DNA of 64,000 nt from Streptomyces sp. TLI_105 (GTDB taxonomy: Bacteria; Actinomycetota; Actinomycetes; Streptomycetales; Streptomycetaceae), in contig NZ_FNSM01000001.1 of NCBI RefSeq assembly GCF_900105415.1, forward strand, positions 6,287,501 to 6,351,500, given 5' to 3'. Below, one piece after another: positions 44,443-52,294 of the stretch (position 1 is the stretch's first letter; every line of letters starts with the position of its first letter). The notes beneath the pieces were generated by a model, which did no database searches, was not told where the DNA came from, and saw only the letters and a program-made list of their open reading frames with translations. Position numbers and translations under genes: made by a program.

Positions 44443-45243
44443 ATGACTACGCTCGACGACTCTGAGCTCGTGTTCGACAAGGACGGTGTACGGCTCACCG
44501 TCGAGGACGCCGTTGCCACGGTGACCCTGACCAATCCGGCGAAGCGCAACGCCCAGTCTCCCGCTCTGTGGCGGGCGTTGACGGAAGCCGGCCGGTCGTT
44601 GCCCGGCAGCGTGCGGGTCGTCGTTCTGCGCGGCGAGGGCAAGTCCTTCTCCGCCGGACTCGACCGGCAGGCGTTCACGCCCGAGGGCTTCGACGGCGAG
44701 CCGTCCTTCCTCGACCTCGCGCGCGGTTCCGACGAGGACCTCGACGCGGTCATCGCCGAGTACCAGGAGGCGTTCACCTGGTGGCGCCGCAGCGACCTCG
44801 TGTCGATCGCGGCCGTCCAGGGCCACGCCATCGGCGCGGGCTTCCAGCTCGCCCTCGCCTGCGACCTGCGGGTCGTCGCCGAGGACGTGCAGTTCGCCAT
44901 GCGCGAGACCAGCCTGGGCCTCGTCCCGGACCTGACCGGGACGCACCCGCTCGTCTCGCTCGTCGGCTACGCCCGCGCGCTGGAGATCTGCGCCACCGGC
45001 CGCTTCGTGCACGCGGAGGAGGCCGAGCGCATCGGTCTCGCCAACCTGTCCGTGCCCGCCGACGAGCTCGACGCGGCGGTACGGGACCTCAGCGCCGCCC
45101 TGCTCGCGGCGCCCCGCGACGCGGTCACCGAGACCAAGGCGCTGCTCCAGGGCGTCTCCGGCCGCTCCTACGAGGAGCAGCGCATCGCCGAGCGCGCCGC
45201 CCAGGCCCGCCGCCTGCGCGACCTGGCGGGCCTCGGCGACTGA
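44443..45243 (+). CDS. Enoyl-CoA hydratase/isomerase family protein
   Basis: This 266-residue crotonase-fold protein has NPAKRNAQSPALWRAL, the oxyanion-hole segment EGKSFSAGLDRQAF and AVQGHAIGAGFQLALACDLRV. The usual second catalytic Glu position reads ETSLGLVPDLTGTH, which differs from the ECH pattern, so hydratase activity is uncertain. A fatty-acid or acyl-CoA role is likely. ATG 44443 follows GGAGGCGCC. The gene stands alone between gbn and a GC-alternating repeat. Confidence 0.87.
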   Translation: MTTLDDSELVFDKDGVRLTVEDAVATVTLTNPAKRNAQSPALWRALTEAGRSLPGSVRVVVLRGEGKSFSAGLDRQAFTPEGFDGEPSFLDLARGSDEDLDAVIAEYQEAFTWWRRSDLVSIAAVQGHAIGAGFQLALACDLRVVAEDVQFAMRETSLGLVPDLTGTHPLVSLVGYARALEICATGRFVHAEEAERIGLANLSVPADELDAAVRDLSAALLAAPRDAVTETKALLQGVSGRSYEEQRIAERAAQARRLRDLAGLGD

Positions 45244-45351
45244 CGCACGCGCGCGTGAAGGACGGCTGACGCGCGCGCCCGGGGCAGTGCCGAACGCGCG
45301 CCGGAAGCGGCGCACGCGCGCGTCCGGCGCAGTGCCCACGCACGCGCGCGT
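45244..45351. repeat. Degenerate tandem repeats rich in alternating CG
   Basis: Four or five units of about 20-26 bp each contain ACGCGCGCGY followed by a segment like CGGCGCAGTGCC. The array lies between the convergent hydratase-family gene and the next minus-strand gene, whose stop it abuts. Alternating CG tracts can adopt unusual DNA structure or slip during replication. Confidence 0.65.
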
Positions 45352-46038
45352 TCAGCGCAGTTCCGACACCAGTACCGTGACCGCGGTCGCCCCATCGGCG
45401 GCCGCGGTCGCGGCGTTCCGGGCGGCGCGGGCCACGTCCAGCGGGCGGTGACCGGCCGTCACGGCCAGCTCCACCCGCACCCCCTCCGGGCCCCGGTGCA
45501 CCGGTGGTCCCCAGGCGTCCGTCACGCCCGCCACGCCCTCGACCCGCAGGACGGCCAGGGCCACCGGATCGTCCGTCGCCGGGGCCGGCCGCCCCGGCGG
45601 GGGAGCGGCCGGACCCGCCGCCGGCTCCGCGTCGAACAGCTCCGTCACCCGCAGGTCCACGGCCGTCACGAGCAGCCCGAGTCCGTCCCGCGCCGCCCCG
45701 AGCAGGGCCGCCCGCAGCTCCTCGGCCAGCTCCGGCAGCGGACGGCCCGCGACCGCCCCGAAGTCCGCGGTGATCCGCAGCACCCCCGGCCCGAGCGCGC
45801 CCGGCGGCACCGGAAACGGCTCGGCCCCCGCCGCCCCCTCGTTCTCGGCCTCCAGGTCGGGCCCGACCCGGAGCCTGCCCGGCACCACTCCCCGTACCGC
45901 CGCGGCGGCCGGGTCGAGGACACCCCGCACCGCCCGCTCGGTGATCCACGAGCCGTCCCCGGCCGTCCCGAGCGGGAGCAGCCTGCCCGGCGCGAGCCGC
46001 TCCCGTACCGCCGCCGTCCATCCTTCAGCCGTCGTCAT
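45352..46038 (-). CDS. Hypothetical protein divergent from the Asp23 operon
   Basis: This 228-residue protein is Ala, Gly, Pro and Val-rich. The N-terminal part (TTAEGWTAAVRERLAPGRLLPLG, WITERAVRGVLDPAA) and C-terminal part (RVELAVTAGHRPLDVARAARNAATAA and TAVTVLVSEL) share the look of Asp23/Gls24-type modules. Streptomyces homologues carry a misleading label, nucleopolyhedrovirus P10 family, as I recall. The start is ATG 46038. It diverges from the envelope-stress operon across 93 bp, hinting at a shared role. The function is unknown. Confidence 0.75.
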   Translation of the reverse strand: MTTAEGWTAAVRERLAPGRLLPLGTAGDGSWITERAVRGVLDPAAAAVRGVVPGRLRVGPDLEAENEGAAGAEPFPVPPGALGPGVLRITADFGAVAGRPLPELAEELRAALLGAARDGLGLLVTAVDLRVTELFDAEPAAGPAAPPPGRPAPATDDPVALAVLRVEGVAGVTDAWGPPVHRGPEGVRVELAVTAGHRPLDVARAARNAATAAADGATAVTVLVSELR

Positions 46039-46131
46039 TCCCCCAGCCTGCCGCATTCCTGGCGCGAAGCGGGGCAAGTCGCCTTAATGTGGGCGAAGAA
46101 CCCCGAAATGTGACGGAAGGGGCTAAAACTC

Positions 46132-46608
46132 ATGACGGACACCACTTACTCAGGAGACTCCGGGACGGACGAACCGCGCCGCGGCTCCATGGTCAAGCGG
46201 GGCGGCGGGCCGGCGGCCTCCCGGGGCCGGACGACGATCGCCGACGGCGTCGTGGAGAAGATCGCCGGGCTCGCCGCGCGTGACGTCGACGGCGTCCACG
46301 CCATGGGCAGCGGCTTCTCCCGTACCTTGGGCGCCGTCCGCGACCGGGTGCCCGGCGGAGGCGGCGGCAAGTCGGGGGTCACCCGAGGCGTCAAGGCCGA
46401 GGTCGGCGAGGTGCAGACCGCACTCGACCTGGAGATCGTCGTCGACTACGGCGTCTCCATCGCCGACGTCGCCGGCGACGTCAGGGAGAACGTCATCGCC
46501 GCCGTGGAGCGGATGACGGGCCTCGAAGTCGTCGAGGTCAACATCGCGGTCAGCGACGTGAAGCTTCCCGAGGACGAGGAAGAGGAGCCGGAGCCCCGAC
46601 TCCAGTAG
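46132..46608 (+). CDS. Asp23/Gls24-family envelope stress protein
   Basis: This 158-residue protein has the Asp23 core: TTIADGVVEKIAGLAARDVDGVHAMGSG, then VQTALDLEIVVDYGVSIADVAGDVRENVIAAVERMTGLEVVEVNIAVSDV as the typical beta-alpha module. A Gly/Arg-rich N-terminus and acidic C-terminal tail (EDEEEEPEP) flank it. In Gram-positive bacteria Asp23 forms a membrane-associated layer held by AmaP, whose gene closes this operon. The ATG follows GGAAGGGGC. Confidence 0.9.
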   Translation: MTDTTYSGDSGTDEPRRGSMVKRGGGPAASRGRTTIADGVVEKIAGLAARDVDGVHAMGSGFSRTLGAVRDRVPGGGGGKSGVTRGVKAEVGEVQTALDLEIVVDYGVSIADVAGDVRENVIAAVERMTGLEVVEVNIAVSDVKLPEDEEEEPEPRLQ

Positions 46609-46650
46609 TCGTCGGAACCCCGGCGACAAGGGCCAGGAAAGGGACTCGGA

Positions 46651-46842
46651 ATGAGCATGGCGGTGGTCGGCCTGCTGGCCGGCATGGCTCTCGGATTCGC
46701 CGGATACTTCGGTGGCTTCGGAGCGTTTCTACTGGTCGCGGCCCTCGGCGCGGTCGGCTTCGTGGCCGGGCGGTTCCTCGACGGGGACCTCGAACCCGGA
46801 GATCTGTTCCGGGGACGCGAACGCGGCGACCGGCGGCGGTGA
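46651..46842 (+). CDS. Small membrane protein of the Asp23 operon
   Basis: This 63-residue protein consists of one long or two short hydrophobic helices (MAVVGLLAGMALGFAGYFGGFGAFLLVAALGAVGFVAG in composition) and a basic tail (GRERGDRRR). Similar tiny proteins accompany Asp23 genes in actinobacteria. It probably anchors or assembles the Asp23 layer. The start ATG 46651 has GGGACTCGGA upstream, and the stop is six bases before the next gene. Confidence 0.8.
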   Translation: MSMAVVGLLAGMALGFAGYFGGFGAFLLVAALGAVGFVAGRFLDGDLEPGDLFRGRERGDRRR

Positions 46843-46848
46843 CCCGAG

Positions 46849-47217
46849 GTGGTGACGGACCTGGCAGACGATCCGGTACGGGACGGGGTGCGGGACCGGG
46901 GGGCGACCACCATCGCCGACCGCGTCGTCGCGAAGATCGCCGCCCAGGCGGCCGGAGAGGCCCTCGACTCCGTCCCCGAAGGGGGATCGAAGCCACATGC
47001 CTCGGTGGTCGTCCACCGGGACACCGCCCGTGTCTCGGTGAGCCTCGACCTCGACTACCCCTCCGACGTCGGCCGCCAGTGCGGCGCCGTCCGGAGTCGG
47101 GTACGCACCCGCGTGGAGGGGCTCGTCGGTCTGGAGGTCCATGAGGTGACCGTCCACGTCGAGCACCTCCACTCCGCGCACACCCGCCACACCTCGCCGA
47201 GGGGCCGCCTCGCATGA
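46849..47217 (+). CDS. Second Asp23/Gls24-like protein
   Basis: This 122-residue protein has the module GATTIADRVVAKIAAQAAGEAL ... ASVVVHRDTARVSVSLDLDYPSDV ... RVRTRVEGLVGLEVHEVTVHVEHL, parallel to the first Asp23 protein but more divergent. Starts GTG 46849 and 46852 are equivalent. The end overlaps the next ATG by four bases (ATGA). It is probably a partner subunit in the same envelope assembly. Confidence 0.82.
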   Translation: MVTDLADDPVRDGVRDRGATTIADRVVAKIAAQAAGEALDSVPEGGSKPHASVVVHRDTARVSVSLDLDYPSDVGRQCGAVRSRVRTRVEGLVGLEVHEVTVHVEHLHSAHTRHTSPRGRLA

Positions 47218-47867
47218 CCACCACCCCGGAAACGGACCCCACAGCGAGCGCGGGCCCCCCGGCCGGACCCGCCGACGGCGCGGCGGTCGTCCCGGCCGAC
47301 GTGCCGACGCCCCGCGCCCGCCGCTTCTGGTCCGTCCGCCGCATCCCCGCCGCCCTCCTCGCGGCCGTCGTCCTCGGCGCCGCCGGGCTGCTCCTCTACG
47401 ACATCGCGGCCGTACGGGCCGACCGCTCCGCGATGGCCTGGCGGCGCCGGCTGGCCCACGCCCTCGCGACCCGGCCCCTCGACGACGTGGTGATCGTCGC
47501 CGGTGCGGCCGTCGCCGTCCTGCTCGGCCTCTGGCTCCTCGTCCTGGCCCTCACCCCGGGGCTGCGCGACGTCCTCCCGATGCGCCGCGAGCACACCGAC
47601 GTGCGGGCCGGGCTGGACCGCGAGGCCGCCGCCCTCATCCTGCGGGACCGCGTCATGGAGGTCTCCGGGGTCCGGTCCGCCCGGGTGAGCGTCCGCCGCG
47701 CCAAGGTCGGCGTCCGGGCGGTGTCCCACTTCCGCGCCCTCGACGAGGTCCGCGCCGACGTGGAGACGGCGCTCGCCTCCGGCGTCGACGAGCTCGGCCT
47801 CGCCCACCCGCCCACGCGGGCGGTGCGGGTGGCCCGGCCGTCGCGGAAGGAAAGGAAGGCCAAGTGA
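47214..47867 (+). CDS. DUF6286-type membrane protein of the Asp23 operon
   Basis: This 217-residue protein has two transmembrane helices (IPAALLAAVVLGAAGLLLYDIAAV, about 44-67, and VVIVAGAAVAVLLGLWLLVLAL, about 92-113). A cytoplasmic domain follows (AALILRDRVMEVSGVRSARVSVRRAKVGVRAVSHF) that resembles the AmaP/Asp23 interaction fold. It overlaps both neighbours by four bases, so translation is coupled through the operon. The DUF number is from memory. Confidence 0.82.
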   Translation: MTTTPETDPTASAGPPAGPADGAAVVPADVPTPRARRFWSVRRIPAALLAAVVLGAAGLLLYDIAAVRADRSAMAWRRRLAHALATRPLDDVVIVAGAAVAVLLGLWLLVLALTPGLRDVLPMRREHTDVRAGLDREAAALILRDRVMEVSGVRSARVSVRRAKVGVRAVSHFRALDEVRADVETALASGVDELGLAHPPTRAVRVARPSRKERKAK

Positions 47868-48451
47868 CCGTCGTCCTCCGGCGCGTCAACCGCGTCCTGC
47901 TCGGTCTCGCCGGGCTGCTCCTCGTGGTCGTCGGCGGCGCCGTCCTCGCCGCCGCCCTCGACCTGTCCGTACCGTCCTGGTGGCCCTGGTCGGGCCCCTC
48001 CGACGTGCTGCTCTCCACCGCCGACCGGCAGCGCTGGCGGGACGAGAGCTGGTGGTGGCCGGTGGTCATCGCCGTCCTCGGGCTCATCGTCCTGCTGGCC
48101 CTGTGGTGGCTGCTCGTCCAGTTCCGGCGGGCCCGGCTCGCCGAGGTCCTCGTCGACACCGGCGACGGCGAGGAGGCGGTCCTGCGCGGCAGTGCCCTGA
48201 AGAGCGTCCTGGAGGCGGACGCCGCCTCGCAGGACGGCGTCGCCCGGGCCAAGGTCGCCCTCACGGGCCGCCGCGCCGCCCCCCGGACCCGGATCGCGCT
48301 CCTCCTGGAGCCGCACGCCTCCCCGGGCGACGCCCTGTCCACCCTCAGCACCCGGGCCCTCGCCCACGCCCGCACGTCGGCGGGACTGCCCGCCCTGCCC
48401 ACCGAGGCGCGGCTGCGCGCGGTGAAGCACCGCGCCCGCCGGGTCGCCTGA
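47864..48451 (+). CDS. amaP: Alkaline shock response membrane anchor AmaP-like protein
   Basis: This 195-residue protein has two N-terminal helices (VLLGLAGLLLVVVGGAVLAAALD and WWPVVIAVLGLIVLLALWWLLVQF) and a cytoplasmic domain (VLRGSALKSVLEADAASQDGVARAKVALTG ... STRALAHARTSAGL), the usual AmaP layout. AmaP anchors Asp23 to the membrane. GTG 47864 overlaps the upstream stop by four bases. It is the last gene of the operon, and a good terminator follows. Confidence 0.85.
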   Translation: MTVVLRRVNRVLLGLAGLLLVVVGGAVLAAALDLSVPSWWPWSGPSDVLLSTADRQRWRDESWWWPVVIAVLGLIVLLALWWLLVQFRRARLAEVLVDTGDGEEAVLRGSALKSVLEADAASQDGVARAKVALTGRRAAPRTRIALLLEPHASPGDALSTLSTRALAHARTSAGLPALPTEARLRAVKHRARRVA

Positions 48452-48455
48452 GGGC

Positions 48456-48485
48456 CCGGACCCTCGCCCGAGGGCGGGGGTCCGG
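48456..48485. terminator. Terminator after the Asp23-AmaP operon
   Basis: CCGGACCCTCGCCC (48456-48469) pairs with GGGCGGGGGTCCGG (48472-48485), 13 of 14 positions, between convergent amaP and SDR genes. Confidence 0.75.
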
Positions 48486-48521
48486 ACGCCGTCGCCCGAA
48501 GGACGGACCGTCGCCCCGGGA

Positions 48522-49277
48522 TCAGAATCCGGCGCGCGCCCCGCCGTCCACCGGCAGCATCAGCCCCGTCAGGTACGACGCGGCCGGCGAGAGCACGAAG
48601 GCCGCCGTGCGTCCGAACTCCTCCGGGGCGCCGTAGCGCCGCAGCGGGATCGTGAGCTCGTTCGCCGCGCGGGCCGCGTCCGCGTCGCCGGAGAGCGCGT
48701 CGAGGGAGCGGACCCGGTCCGTGTCGATGCGGCTCGGCAGCAGACCGACGACCCGGATCCCGCGCGGGCCCAGGTCGTTGGCGAGGGACTTGGCGAAGCC
48801 GGCCAGTCCCGGGCGGAGCCCGTTGGAGATGGTGAGGCCGGGGATCGGCTCGTGGACGGAGCCGGACAGGACGAAGCCGATGACCCCGCCCTCGCCGAGC
48901 GTCTCGGCGGCCGCGCGGGCCAGCCGCACCGCCCCCAGGAAGACCGTGTCGAAGGCGGCCGCCCACTCCTCGTCGGTGTTGTCCGCCGCGAAACCGGGCG
49001 CCGGGCCGCCGACGCTGATCAGGATGCCGTCGAAGCCCCCGAAGCGGGCCCGCGCCTCGGCGATCAGCCGGGCCGGGGTCCCCGGGTCGGTGTTGTCGGC
49101 GGCGATCCCGGCCGCCCCCTCGCCCAGCTCGGCCACCGCGTCGGCGACCGTCTTCTCCTCGCGCCCGGTGACCAGCACCTTCGCGCCCTCGGCGAGCAGC
49201 GCCTCGGCCGAGGCCCGGCCGAGCCCCCGCGTCGCACCGGTCACCACGTACACACGGTCCTTCAGTCCAAGATCCAT
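48522..49277 (-). CDS. SDR-family oxidoreductase with atypical active site
   Basis: This 251-residue Rossmann-fold protein has the nucleotide motif VTGATRGLGRASAEALL, a basic NADP-favouring GREEK, and AADNTD. The catalytic YxxxK segment is replaced by ISNGLRPGLAGFAKSLA, with no Tyr in the usual place; the Ser before it is in VLSGSVHEP. The C-terminal TGLMLPVDGGARAGF is typical of SDRs. It may be an altered-mechanism or non-catalytic member. ATG 49277 lies four bases after the GH15 stop, suggesting co-transcription. Confidence 0.85.
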   Translation of the reverse strand: MDLGLKDRVYVVTGATRGLGRASAEALLAEGAKVLVTGREEKTVADAVAELGEGAAGIAADNTDPGTPARLIAEARARFGGFDGILISVGGPAPGFAADNTDEEWAAAFDTVFLGAVRLARAAAETLGEGGVIGFVLSGSVHEPIPGLTISNGLRPGLAGFAKSLANDLGPRGIRVVGLLPSRIDTDRVRSLDALSGDADAARAANELTIPLRRYGAPEEFGRTAAFVLSPAASYLTGLMLPVDGGARAGF

Positions 49278-49281
49278 GCCC

Positions 49282-51066
49282 CTATCCTGCCGCGTCCTCG
49301 GCGGCCAGGGCGAGAGCCGTCCCCACCAGTCCGATGTGGCTGAAGGCCTGCGGGAAGTTCCCCAGCTGCCGTCCCGCCACCGGGTCGTACTCCTCCGCGA
49401 GGAGCCCCACGTCGTTGGTGAGGGTGAGGAGCCGCTCGAAGAGCTGGCGGGCCTCCTCGGCGCGCCCGGTCAGCCGCAGCGCGTCCGCCAGCCAGAACGA
49501 GCAGACCAGGAAGGTCCCCTCCTGCCCCGGGAGCCCGTCCAGGGCAGTCGAGTCGGGGCTGTACCGGCGCAGGAAGCCGCCGTGCATCAGCTCCTCCCGT
49601 ACCGCGTCCACCGTCCCCACCACCCGGGGATCGTCCGGCGGCAGGAAGCCGACCTGGGGGATGAGGAGGGTGGCGGCGTCCAGCTCGGACGAGCCGTACG
49701 CCTGGGTGAAGGTGTTCCGCACGGGGTCGTACGCCCGCGCGCACACCTGGGCGTGGATCTCGTCCCGCATCGCCCGCCACCGCCCCGCGTCCCCCGGCAG
49801 CGTGGGGTCGGCCTCCAGGGTGCGGACCGCCCGGTCGGCGGCGACCCAGGCCATCACCTTCGAGTGGGTGAAGTGGCGGCGCGGCCCCCGGACCTCCCAC
49901 AGGCCCTCGTCCGGCTCCCGCCAGGTGGACTCCAGGAAGCCGAGGAGGCTCAGCTGGAGGTTCCAGGCGTGCCGCTCCGCCGGGATCCCGGCCTCACGCG
50001 CGCGGTAGAGGGAGTCCATGACCTCGCCGTACACGTCCAGCTGGAACTGGTCCACCGCCGCGTTCCCGGTCCGGACCGGCGCCGAGTCGGCGTAGCCGCG
50101 CAGCCACGGCAGGCTGGTCTCCGGCAGCCGGCGCTCCCCGGCCGGCCCGTACATGATCTGCAGGTCGGCGGGGTCGCCCGCGACCGAGCGGAGCAGCCAG
50201 TCCCGCCAGGCGGCCGCCTCCTCCTCGTACCCGGCGGCGAGCAGCGCGCCGAGGGTGAGGGAGGAGTCGCGCAGCCAGCAGGCGCGGTAGTCCCAGTTCC
50301 GCACCCCGCCGAGGTCCTCCGGCAGGGAGGTGGTGGGGGCGGCCATGATTCCGCCGGTGGGGGCGTACGTGAGCGCCTTGAGGGTGATCAGGGACCGCAG
50401 CACCGACGGCCGGTACGGGCCCTCGTAGGTGCAGCGGGCCGTCCACTTCCGCCAGTCCGCGAGGCACTGCTCCAGGGCCTCGAAGGGGTCGACGAGGGCC
50501 GGACGCGGCTCGTGCGAGGGGTGCCAGGTCAGGACGAAGGCCACCTTCTGGCCGGCGGTGACGGTGAAGGAGGACTGGGTGGAGAACTGCTGGCCCCAGG
50601 TCTTCACGTGCGGCTCGCTGCGCAGCCAGACCGAGTCCGGCCCGGCGATCGCGACCCGGTGGCCGTCGGCCCTGCGCATCCAGGGCACGATCGAGCCGTA
50701 GTCGAAGCGGAGCCGCAGCACGGAGGCCATCTCGACGCTGCCGCTGACGCCCTCCACGATCCGCATCAGGTCGGGGGACGCGTCCCGCTGCGGCATGAAG
50801 TCGACGACCTTGACGGTGCCCGTACGGGTCTCCCAGTAGGTCTCCAGGACGAGGGTGTCCTCGGCGTAGCGGCGGGTGGTGCAGCTCGTGGCGCCCTTGG
50901 GCGCGACGGTCCAGTGGCCGTTGTTCTCGTCGCCGAGGATGGCGGCGAAGCAGGCGGCGGAGTCGAAGCGGGGCAGACACAGCCAGTCGACCGACCCGTC
51001 GCGGCCGACGAGCGCGGCGGTCTGGAGATCCCCGATGAGGGCGTAGTCGTCGATACGTTGCGTCAC
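49282..51066 (-). CDS. Glycoside hydrolase family 15 protein (trehalase/glucoamylase-like)
   Basis: This 594-residue cytoplasmic enzyme has an N-terminal beta-sandwich (DYALIGDLQTAALVGRDGSVDWLCLPRFDS) and a C-terminal (alpha/alpha)6 barrel with GGVRNWDYRACWLRDSSLTLGALL, containing the catalytic-domain WLRD. It also has GLLAEEYDPVAGRQLGNFPQAFSHIGL, which holds the second acidic residue region (AEEYD). Actinobacterial members of this type include trehalases. The GTG start is at 51066, and it leads the SDR gene. Confidence 0.9.
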   Translation of the reverse strand: MTQRIDDYALIGDLQTAALVGRDGSVDWLCLPRFDSAACFAAILGDENNGHWTVAPKGATSCTTRRYAEDTLVLETYWETRTGTVKVVDFMPQRDASPDLMRIVEGVSGSVEMASVLRLRFDYGSIVPWMRRADGHRVAIAGPDSVWLRSEPHVKTWGQQFSTQSSFTVTAGQKVAFVLTWHPSHEPRPALVDPFEALEQCLADWRKWTARCTYEGPYRPSVLRSLITLKALTYAPTGGIMAAPTTSLPEDLGGVRNWDYRACWLRDSSLTLGALLAAGYEEEAAAWRDWLLRSVAGDPADLQIMYGPAGERRLPETSLPWLRGYADSAPVRTGNAAVDQFQLDVYGEVMDSLYRAREAGIPAERHAWNLQLSLLGFLESTWREPDEGLWEVRGPRRHFTHSKVMAWVAADRAVRTLEADPTLPGDAGRWRAMRDEIHAQVCARAYDPVRNTFTQAYGSSELDAATLLIPQVGFLPPDDPRVVGTVDAVREELMHGGFLRRYSPDSTALDGLPGQEGTFLVCSFWLADALRLTGRAEEARQLFERLLTLTNDVGLLAEEYDPVAGRQLGNFPQAFSHIGLVGTALALAAEDAAG

Positions 51067-51100
51067 GCTTCGGCCTGTTCCCGGAAGCGGCGACGGTCAA

Positions 51101-51916
51101 TCAGCGGGACGGAGTGCCCTGCGCCTCCGCCATGTCCCGATCCGGGGATCCGGGGGCCTCGGCGGCGTCCCCGGCCTCCCGGTCGCGCTTCTCCCGGCGC
51201 ACCAGGATCACCCAGCCGACGGGCACCCCGGCGGCGAAGAGCCACCACTGCACGGCGTACGCCATGTGGGGACCGATCGACTCGTGGTCCGGCTCGGCGA
51301 TCGTCTCGGGGGTGCCGCCGGGCGGCTCGGGCGCGGTCAGCTCCAGATAGCCGCCGAGGACCTCGCGGCCCATGAGCTCGGCCTGCTGCCGGCTGCTGAT
51401 GAGCATGACCTGGCGGTCCGGCAGGCCCTTCAGGTCCTTGATGCCGCTGGCGCCCGTCGTCTCGTCCGCCTTGAGCCGTCCCGTGACGGTGACCTCGCCC
51501 TTGGGGGCGGGCGGCACCGGCGGGTAGGAGTGCTGGTCGGCGGCGGCCGGGACCCAGCCGCGGTTGACCAGGACGACCCGGCCGTCGCGGAGGACCAGCG
51601 GGGTCAGGACGTGCACGCCCACCTGGTCGTCGGAGGAGGTGCGGCGGCGGACGACCACCTCGTGGGCGGTGTCGAAGGTGCCGGTGGCGGTGACCCGCCG
51701 CCAGTAGTCGGCGCGCGGGACGGTGTGACCGGGGGAGGTGAGCTCCTCGACCGGGAGCGGCTTCGCCTTGAGGTTGTCCGCGATCAGGGTGTTCTGGGCG
51801 ACCCGGTGCTCGTGCCGGTGGAACTGCCAGAATCCCAGCTGGATCATCGTGGGGATGAGGGCGAGGGCGCCGAGGGTGAGGATCACCCACTGCCGGGACA
51901 ACAGGAAGCGGTACAC
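51101..51916 (-). CDS. SURF1-family cytochrome oxidase assembly protein
   Basis: This 271-residue protein has two transmembrane helices flanking an extracytoplasmic domain: N-terminal WVILTLGALALIPTMIQLGFWQ followed by RHEHRVAQNTLI, and C-terminal MAYAVQWWLFAAGVPVGWVILVRREKR. VLVNRGWVP is the SURF1 signature. It aids haem insertion or assembly of aa3 oxidase. A charged C-terminal tail is extra. GTG 51916 is used. It lies 34 bp upstream of the GH15 gene on the same strand. Confidence 0.92.
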   Translation of the reverse strand: MYRFLLSRQWVILTLGALALIPTMIQLGFWQFHRHEHRVAQNTLIADNLKAKPLPVEELTSPGHTVPRADYWRRVTATGTFDTAHEVVVRRRTSSDDQVGVHVLTPLVLRDGRVVLVNRGWVPAAADQHSYPPVPPAPKGEVTVTGRLKADETTGASGIKDLKGLPDRQVMLISSRQQAELMGREVLGGYLELTAPEPPGGTPETIAEPDHESIGPHMAYAVQWWLFAAGVPVGWVILVRREKRDREAGDAAEAPGSPDRDMAEAQGTPSR

Positions 51917-51997
51917 CCCACGACCGTACAGCGGGGGCCGAGGGGTGTACGCACGGGGGGTTCGGGGCGGGGCGCCCGGCCGCCCGGGATCGTTTCC

Positions 51998-52231
51998 TCA
52001 CACCCTGTCGACGATGCCCACCTTTCCCTCCGCGCGGGCGCAGTGGCCGCCGCAGTACCAGCTGCCCTCGACCTCGACGCCCTGTCCGATGATCTGGACC
52101 CGGCAGTGCTCGCAGATGGGCGCCATGCGGTGGATGGCGCAGGCGAAGCAGTCGAAGACGTGCACCGCGCCCTGCGCGTGCACTTCGAAGGACATGCCGT
52201 AATCGTTTCCGCAGACCTCACAACGTGCCAT
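51998..52231 (-). CDS. Small Cys-rich putative zinc-binding protein
   Basis: This 77-residue protein has three Cys pairs and several His residues: CEVCGNDYG, FDCFACAIHRM, ICEHCRVQI and WYCGGHCARAEG. The pattern suggests two zinc-ribbon or treble-clef knuckles. The central FEVHAQGAVHVFDCFACAIH resembles small metal-binding stress proteins. No function is known to me. The ATG at 52231 is well placed, and the next gene upstream is the exonuclease. Confidence 0.8.
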   Translation of the reverse strand: MARCEVCGNDYGMSFEVHAQGAVHVFDCFACAIHRMAPICEHCRVQIIGQGVEVEGSWYCGGHCARAEGKVGIVDRV

Positions 52232-52294
52232 GCGCCACAGGGTGGAGCGCCCGGCGGGCGCGCGCAGCGCGGCGCGCCCGCAGAGCCGGGGGCG

